Shown here piece by piece: positions 36,748 through 40,041 of a stretch of 40,041 nt of DNA; the stretch's first letter is position 1, and every line of letters begins with the position of its first letter. The stretch lies in NCBI RefSeq assembly GCF_014656415.1, contig NZ_BNCJ01000027.1, forward strand, positions 1-40,041. Reading direction: 5' to 3'. A program made the translations under genes and the position numbers. The stretch is from Seohaeicola zhoushanensis. Its GTDB lineage: Bacteria > Pseudomonadota > Alphaproteobacteria > Rhodobacterales > Rhodobacteraceae. The notes under the pieces are model-generated. The model had not been told where the DNA came from, did no database searches, and saw nothing but the letters and a program-made list of their open reading frames with translations.

Positions 36748-37002
36748 ACCCTACTTCCCCCCCCCCCGTGGATGCCTGTCTCGAACTTCGTCGTCTCTGA
36801 CTATAGTTGAGCGGGCGGCGATTCTGAACTGGTGCTTCGACCTATTAGTTGCCGATTCTCGCTAGCACCTGACGGCGCGTGCATTGCGGCTGGCGCGTCT
36901 ATGGTCTCCACCCTAGGTCGTTCGCTGCGCATGAAAAGCAGATGAGGAGCGACATGCCCTGGCCATCGACCATACCGCCTGACCTGGCGCGCAACGTTGC
37001 GA
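36748..37002. other. Intergenic stretch with an 11-C tract
   Basis: No convincing gene is seen. The only notable element is the homopolymer at 36757-36767. ORFs through the region are Arg/Pro-rich shadows. Confidence 0.5.
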
Positions 37003-37125
37003 TCAACGCGTAGTGACCGGCGCCGTCTCAGCGCGAACGCCCTCGCGCGGGGCGCTATTTGTAAAGAGGACCACACCAACGATCAGGACAAGCGCGATTA
37101 GGATCGCGGGCGAAAGTTTTTCCAT
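37003..37125 (-). CDS. Possible 40-residue membrane peptide
   Basis: From ATG 37125 the peptide has one clear membrane helix (about 6-24, 'PAILIALVLIVGVVLF') and a polar tail. There is no strong ribosome site. The in-frame upstream extension to 37215 is less likely. Function unknown. Confidence 0.4.
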   Translation of the reverse strand: MEKLSPAILIALVLIVGVVLFTNSAPREGVRAETAPVTTR

Positions 37126-37214
37126 GAACGCACCGGCATAAGAATGTTTGGATCCGGTTAGCGCGCTGGGAGGGCAGAGAGTTGGCGTTTTTGGGGCGAT
37201 GGTTGGGCGGGCCA

Positions 37215-37406
37215 CTAGACTGACCGGCAGTGGTCGGGGTCGGCGAGTTCATGGTCGCCATTGTCGTCAGCGACGACGATCATGGCCCACTCTCGCCTGC
37301 TTGCACCCATGTAAGTGACTTCCGCGCCCTTGTAGTAGATGCGTTCGCCCGGATAGACCTCGTAGCCGTCCTGAAGTCTGGGCGAGGTGATTTCGTCATA
37401 CTGCAT
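37215..37406 (-). CDS. Small hypothetical protein
   Basis: A 63-residue acidic beta-type protein from ATG 37406 (GGAGG about 9 nt upstream): 'DGYEVYPGERIYYKGAEVTYMGASRREWAMIVVADDNGDHELADPDHC'. The longer reading to 37493 is Pro-rich and is rejected. No family is recognised. It is probably a host gene. Confidence 0.6.
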   Translation of the reverse strand: MQYDEITSPRLQDGYEVYPGERIYYKGAEVTYMGASRREWAMIVVADDNGDHELADPDHCRSV

Positions 37407-37509
37407 GAGTGAGTCCCTCCAGTACCCCGGAACATACACCCAAATGGGGCGACGTGGTGGCGGCGTCGTTTTCGGCGGCGGAGGCCCGCGCACGCCGGCC
37501 GGCGTCCAG

Positions 37510-37611
37510 GATAAGTGGGCGATCGTGAAGGGGTGGCTCGATACGCACCAGGTGCCGGTGCCGGTGCCGGATCTACCGGTCGCGCCAGAGATGCGACAGA
37601 TGCGCGAATGA
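37510..37611 (+). pseudogene. 3'-end gene remnant, copy A
   Basis: The segment reads 'DKWAIVKGWLDTHQVPVPVP' and ends 'DLPVAPEMRQMRE' plus stop. A near-identical 3' end occurs at 38492-38587, about 1 kb away. The upstream part of this reading is Gly-rich and lies opposite the 37215-37406 gene, so no full gene is present here. Confidence 0.45.
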
Positions 37612-37845
37612 TCGCCTGATTAGCATAACCATGGCTTCGGCCAAGATCTGCTCAACCGCCGGTGACAGGTATCGGAGCATTGCGCGGCAACGATAGTCGG
37701 CCTAGTTTCTCAACCGGAAAGGGCGCTCCCCGGACATGCCACCCGAGCCCCAACGACGGTGGTTGTTCACCCCCTACAGTGTGCGCTCTTTCCATTACCG
37801 CCAGTTTTGTTTCCTTTGGCTCCGCGAACTGCTGATCGGTCAGGG

Positions 37846-38241
37846 CTATGCCGCGATTTTCTTGACCGCCTTGTGAACCAGGCGCAGCCGCCTGTCGGTG
37901 AAATCAAATTCTTCCATGTCAGGCACGATATCAGCAGTGACCTCTGGTCCGATCAGCTCCATGGTCCAGTCCGGGAAAGCCCGTTTGGCAATCTTCGCGA
38001 CACCGAAAGGAACAACGTCGTCATGACGGCCATCCTCGACGATCCGAGCGAACACACTGGCCGTGGCCTCAACGGGGCCTTCAATCGTTTGCATGAAGTA
38101 GGTACCGTCGAACAAGAGGATACCGGTTACGCCGAGCTCATCATTTCGTTGTCGGCTCTCCTCTAGGATCGCCTGCAGCTGGCTGCTCGGCTCGCGCAGG
38201 CGAGCCAAACTTCGATAGGAAATGGTCATCAGTTCACTCAT
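37846..38241 (-). CDS. BLUF-domain blue-light photoreceptor
   Basis: A 131-residue single-domain BLUF (FAD-binding) protein from ATG 38241, with GAGG 6 nt upstream; the longer in-frame start at 38289 is rejected. All functional positions match AppA with a constant offset of 12: Tyr9 (AppA Tyr21), Asn33 (Asn45), Gln51 (Gln63), Trp92 (Trp104) and Met94 (Met106), within 'ISYRS', 'RQRNDELGVTG', 'YFMQTIEG' and 'FPDWTM'. It should sense blue light through hydrogen-bond switching around FAD. There is no output domain, so it must signal by protein contact. It is probably a host gene; partners are unknown. The 234 bp downstream hold no gene. Confidence 0.92.
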   Translation of the reverse strand: MSELMTISYRSLARLREPSSQLQAILEESRQRNDELGVTGILLFDGTYFMQTIEGPVEATASVFARIVEDGRHDDVVPFGVAKIAKRAFPDWTMELIGPEVTADIVPDMEEFDFTDRRLRLVHKAVKKIAA

Positions 38242-38491
38242 CCTGAGCCTCGTGCGTTTGAAGGGGGAAAAGCGGTGCAGATCCCACAACCCGGTGGTCT
38301 CCGCGCAGTATACGCATGTGGCGGGCCGCTTTGCGGCGCGCCTATTAAATGTGCGTCTAGGTCAAATCTTTTGCGTCGACCAGCCCTCGAAGCCGGTGTC
38401 GGCATAGTCTGGCGCATGCGATGTGTTGCAAATGCAACGTCGCCGATCCCTGCTCGGTTCCCGTCGAATGAAAGGTCCGCGGTAGTTTCGA

Positions 38492-38587
38492 GATCAGTGG
38501 GCGATCGTGAAGGAATGGCTCGAGAAGCACCAGGTGCCGGTGCCGGACCTGCCCGTGGCGCCGGAGATGCGACAGAGGCACGACTGA
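38492..38587 (+). pseudogene. 3'-end gene remnant, copy B
   Basis: The segment reads 'DQWAIVKEWLEKHQVPVPDL' and ends 'PVAPEMRQRHD' plus stop; a TAG lies two codons upstream, so only a fragment remains. It is two codons shorter than copy A, and both are followed by TGATCGCCTG. Confidence 0.5.
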
Positions 38588-38680
38588 TCGCCTGGTGCGG
38601 CTATGGTGCGGTTTCAGGCGGTTTGGTGCCGTTTCGAACCGGCCTCGGCCGGGCAAAAGCCGTTGGAAATCAGTGAAGCC

Positions 38681-38716
38681 GACCTCTGCCTGTGCCCTCC
38701 GAAGGCGGAGGTCTTT
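38681..38716 (+). terminator. Hairpin with short T stretch
   Basis: GACCTC-T-GCC (38681-38690) pairs with GGC-G-GAGGTC (38704-38713) and is followed by TTTGTT. It separates the remnant region from the DUF5131 gene. Confidence 0.5.
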
Positions 38717-38805
38717 GTTCCAGCGCTCGGATTTTTCTCAAGGCAGAAAGTGTTTTGCGCCCTGAGTCGTGTCGTGCGAAGCTGAATTGAGGCAAGGAGC
38801 ACGTC

Positions 38806-39639
38806 ATGGGTCAGAACTCGAAAATCGAATGGACAACCCACACCTTCAATCCCTGGTGGGGGTGCACCAAGGTGTCCGAAGCGTGCAAGCACTGCTACGC
38901 AGAAAGCTGGGCAAAGCGCGTCGGTCAGAAAGTTTGGGGGCCATCTGTCGATCGGCGGACCTTCGGCGATGAGCATTGGAAGCAACCGCTTCGATGGAAC
39001 AAGCTTGCCTCCGGCGGCGATACAAGACCGCGAGTGTTTTGCGCATCCATGGCCGACGTTTTTGAGGACCGCGAAGAGCTTTCGCCTTGGCGCGCCCGAC
39101 TTTGGGAGTTGATCGACGACACACCACATTTGGACTGGCTTCTGCTCACAAAGAGGCCGCAGAACGTCGGGCGTCTAGCTGGCTGGGGCGGGGATTGGCC
39201 GGCAAATGTCTGGCTGGGAACTACGGTCGAACTTCAAGCTCGCGCGGACGAATTGCTTCCGCATCTGTCCCAAATACCGGCCAAGGTTAGGTTCATCTCC
39301 GCCGAACCACTCTTGGGACCACTGGAGATCAACGATTGGCTGAAGTCGTCGATCGATTGGGTGATAACTGGAGGCGAAAGCGGCCCAAAGGCTCGGCCGG
39401 CTTCACCAGCTTGGTTCCGAGATCTCCACATGCAGTGCATGCAGAATGAAGTCGCCTTTCACTTCAAGCAGTGGGGCGACTGGGCTCCTGGCGACGGCCT
39501 GAATCTTCTTGCCGCACGGGCAAAGCACAAAAAAATTGTTGCCGACGGAACAACGATGGTACGTGTTGGCAAGAAAGTTGCTGGTCGCGCGTTGGACGGA
39601 ACTGAATGGGATCAACTGCCCGTGGCAAGGGCAAACTAG
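38806..39639 (+). CDS. DUF5131 (phage Gp37/Gp68) three-Cys-motif protein
   Basis: A 277-residue protein from ATG 38806 (AAGGAG 6 nt upstream). 'IEWTTHTFNPWWGCTKVSEACKHCYAESWAKR' carries Cys20-x6-Cys27-x2-Cys30, the three-Cys motif that gives its partner family its name, and resembles a radical-SAM-like cluster site. Further marks are 'RVFCASMADVFED', 'LDWLLLTKRPQNV', 'NVWLGTTVE', 'VRFISAEPLLGPL', 'IDWVITGGESGPKARP' and 'FHFKQWG'. The family's reaction is not established. Its 3' end overlaps a tcmP-like gene by 34 nt, the pairing known for this family. It is often carried by phages and islands. Confidence 0.92.
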   Translation: MGQNSKIEWTTHTFNPWWGCTKVSEACKHCYAESWAKRVGQKVWGPSVDRRTFGDEHWKQPLRWNKLASGGDTRPRVFCASMADVFEDREELSPWRARLWELIDDTPHLDWLLLTKRPQNVGRLAGWGGDWPANVWLGTTVELQARADELLPHLSQIPAKVRFISAEPLLGPLEINDWLKSSIDWVITGGESGPKARPASPAWFRDLHMQCMQNEVAFHFKQWGDWAPGDGLNLLAARAKHKKIVADGTTMVRVGKKVAGRALDGTEWDQLPVARAN

Positions 39640-40019
39640 AAGGGCAGGCAGAGCTCTTCTCTGAAAGTGAAACCACCACCCGAAAGTTGCAAGGTGACTT
39701 CTTGGTGGATGGAGTTCGGATTCCGGAAAGGGGACTTGGCTTTCCGCCCGACCAGACCAACTCGAAAAGCAAGCTAATTGCCGAATACATCTCGCTTTTT
39801 CAGAAGGTGACGCGAGGTGGGCTGTACATAGATGGCTTCTCCGCGCCGCAAAGCCGAGAACACGAAGAGGCTTGGACTGCTCGGCGCGTCTTGGAAATCA
39901 CGCCACCTCGCCTGCGAGTATTCTGGCTCTGCGACGCCGATCCGTCTGGCCTACTTCAGCTGAGGCGTCTGCGCGACGTCCACCGTAAGCGCCACGCCGA
40001 TCCCCTCCTGCCGCGTTGA
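39606..40019 (+). CDS. tcmP: Three-Cys-motif partner protein TcmP, apparently truncated
   Basis: A 137-residue reading starting inside the DUF5131 gene. 'FPPDQTNSKSKLIAEYISLFQKVTRGGLYIDGFSAPQSREHEEAWTARRVLEITPPRLRVFWLCDADPSG' matches the N-terminal part of TcmP proteins (KxxLIxxYL...YIDGFAGPQ...A..LE...F.L.D.DP). Family members are usually much longer. Here the reading ends in a stop 22 bp before the window edge after 'DVHRKRHADPLLPR', which does not resemble the family. A frameshift, an insertion boundary or a genuine short form are all possible. Confidence 0.75.
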   Translation: MGSTARGKGKLEGQAELFSESETTTRKLQGDFLVDGVRIPERGLGFPPDQTNSKSKLIAEYISLFQKVTRGGLYIDGFSAPQSREHEEAWTARRVLEITPPRLRVFWLCDADPSGLLQLRRLRDVHRKRHADPLLPR

Positions 40020-40041
40020 AGCTGGCTGTGCGAGTCCTGCT

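Noticed and set aside
36801-37079. 92-codon minus-strand ORF in the right flank
   Set aside because: Arg-rich, no ribosome site and no protein-like pattern.
36365-40034. Shared 11-mer GGCTGTGCGAG at 36365 and 40024 as a possible att core
   Set aside because: It is absent from the left flank next to int, so it does not bound the prophage; chance match in GC-rich DNA.

Overview
The window is a high-GC alphaproteobacterial sequence. It is dominated by one apparently complete, lambda-like (siphovirus-type) prophage of about 36 kb, positions 271 to 36316, followed by about 3.7 kb of probable host or island DNA. Codon use, the set of phage families (DUF2303, GpA terminase, protease-capsid fusion, DUF2190) and an AppA-type BLUF photoreceptor suggest a Rhodobacterales host. 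No rRNA, no CRISPR array and no recognisable insertion sequence were seen.

Layout. A leftward early operon (5190 down to 271) carries small phage proteins, a DUF2303 protein, an HNH-like protein, an AlpA/Xis-like protein and a tyrosine integrase; neighbouring genes are joined by ATGA or GTGA overlaps. It starts at a TTGACA promoter whose spacer holds a TGGA-N7-TCCA operator. A short Cro/CI-type repressor (5425-5736, minus) lies between this promoter and a matching rightward promoter at 5774, which drives a Cro-like gene whose mRNA may be leaderless. Rightward early genes follow: HTH proteins, a metal-binding cupin-like protein, and a replication-type protein that ends at an origin-like stretch with an inverted repeat, an AT-rich block and a perfect DnaA box. 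The series ends with a NusG-like protein (10598-11254).

The switch to late genes looks like the lambda Q / pR' / tR' arrangement with a NusG-like protein in place of Q. A TTGACA promoter overlaps the nusG-like stop codon. It is followed by a structured leader of about 110 nt, a strong intrinsic terminator (11391-11419) and, 5 nt later, a tRNA with a CAT anticodon. A minus-strand secreted 'moron' gene follows, then four TAAAC repeats spaced 16-18 bp directly upstream of the Nu1-like small terminase, in the position of lambda cosB.

The late operon (12208-36316, plus) runs in lambda order: TerS, TerL, gpW, portal, protease-capsid fusion, decoration protein, head-tail and neck proteins, tail tube, tail chaperone G with a canonical A-AAA-AAC -1 frameshift into a Cys-rich T domain, tape measure, tail tip proteins, J-like hub and tailspike. 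A lysis cassette follows (TM/coiled-coil protein, GH24 endolysin, holin-like protein, overlapping spanin-like pair). Last comes a fibre-end region with an OmpR-type winged helix and a protein made of eleven exact 20-residue repeats.

The right flank carries small hypothetical genes, two copies of the same gene 3' end flanking a BLUF photoreceptor gene, and a DUF5131 (phage Gp37/Gp68, three-Cys motif) gene overlapping a tcmP-like partner that ends early near the window edge. The prophage attachment sites could not be located by eye.
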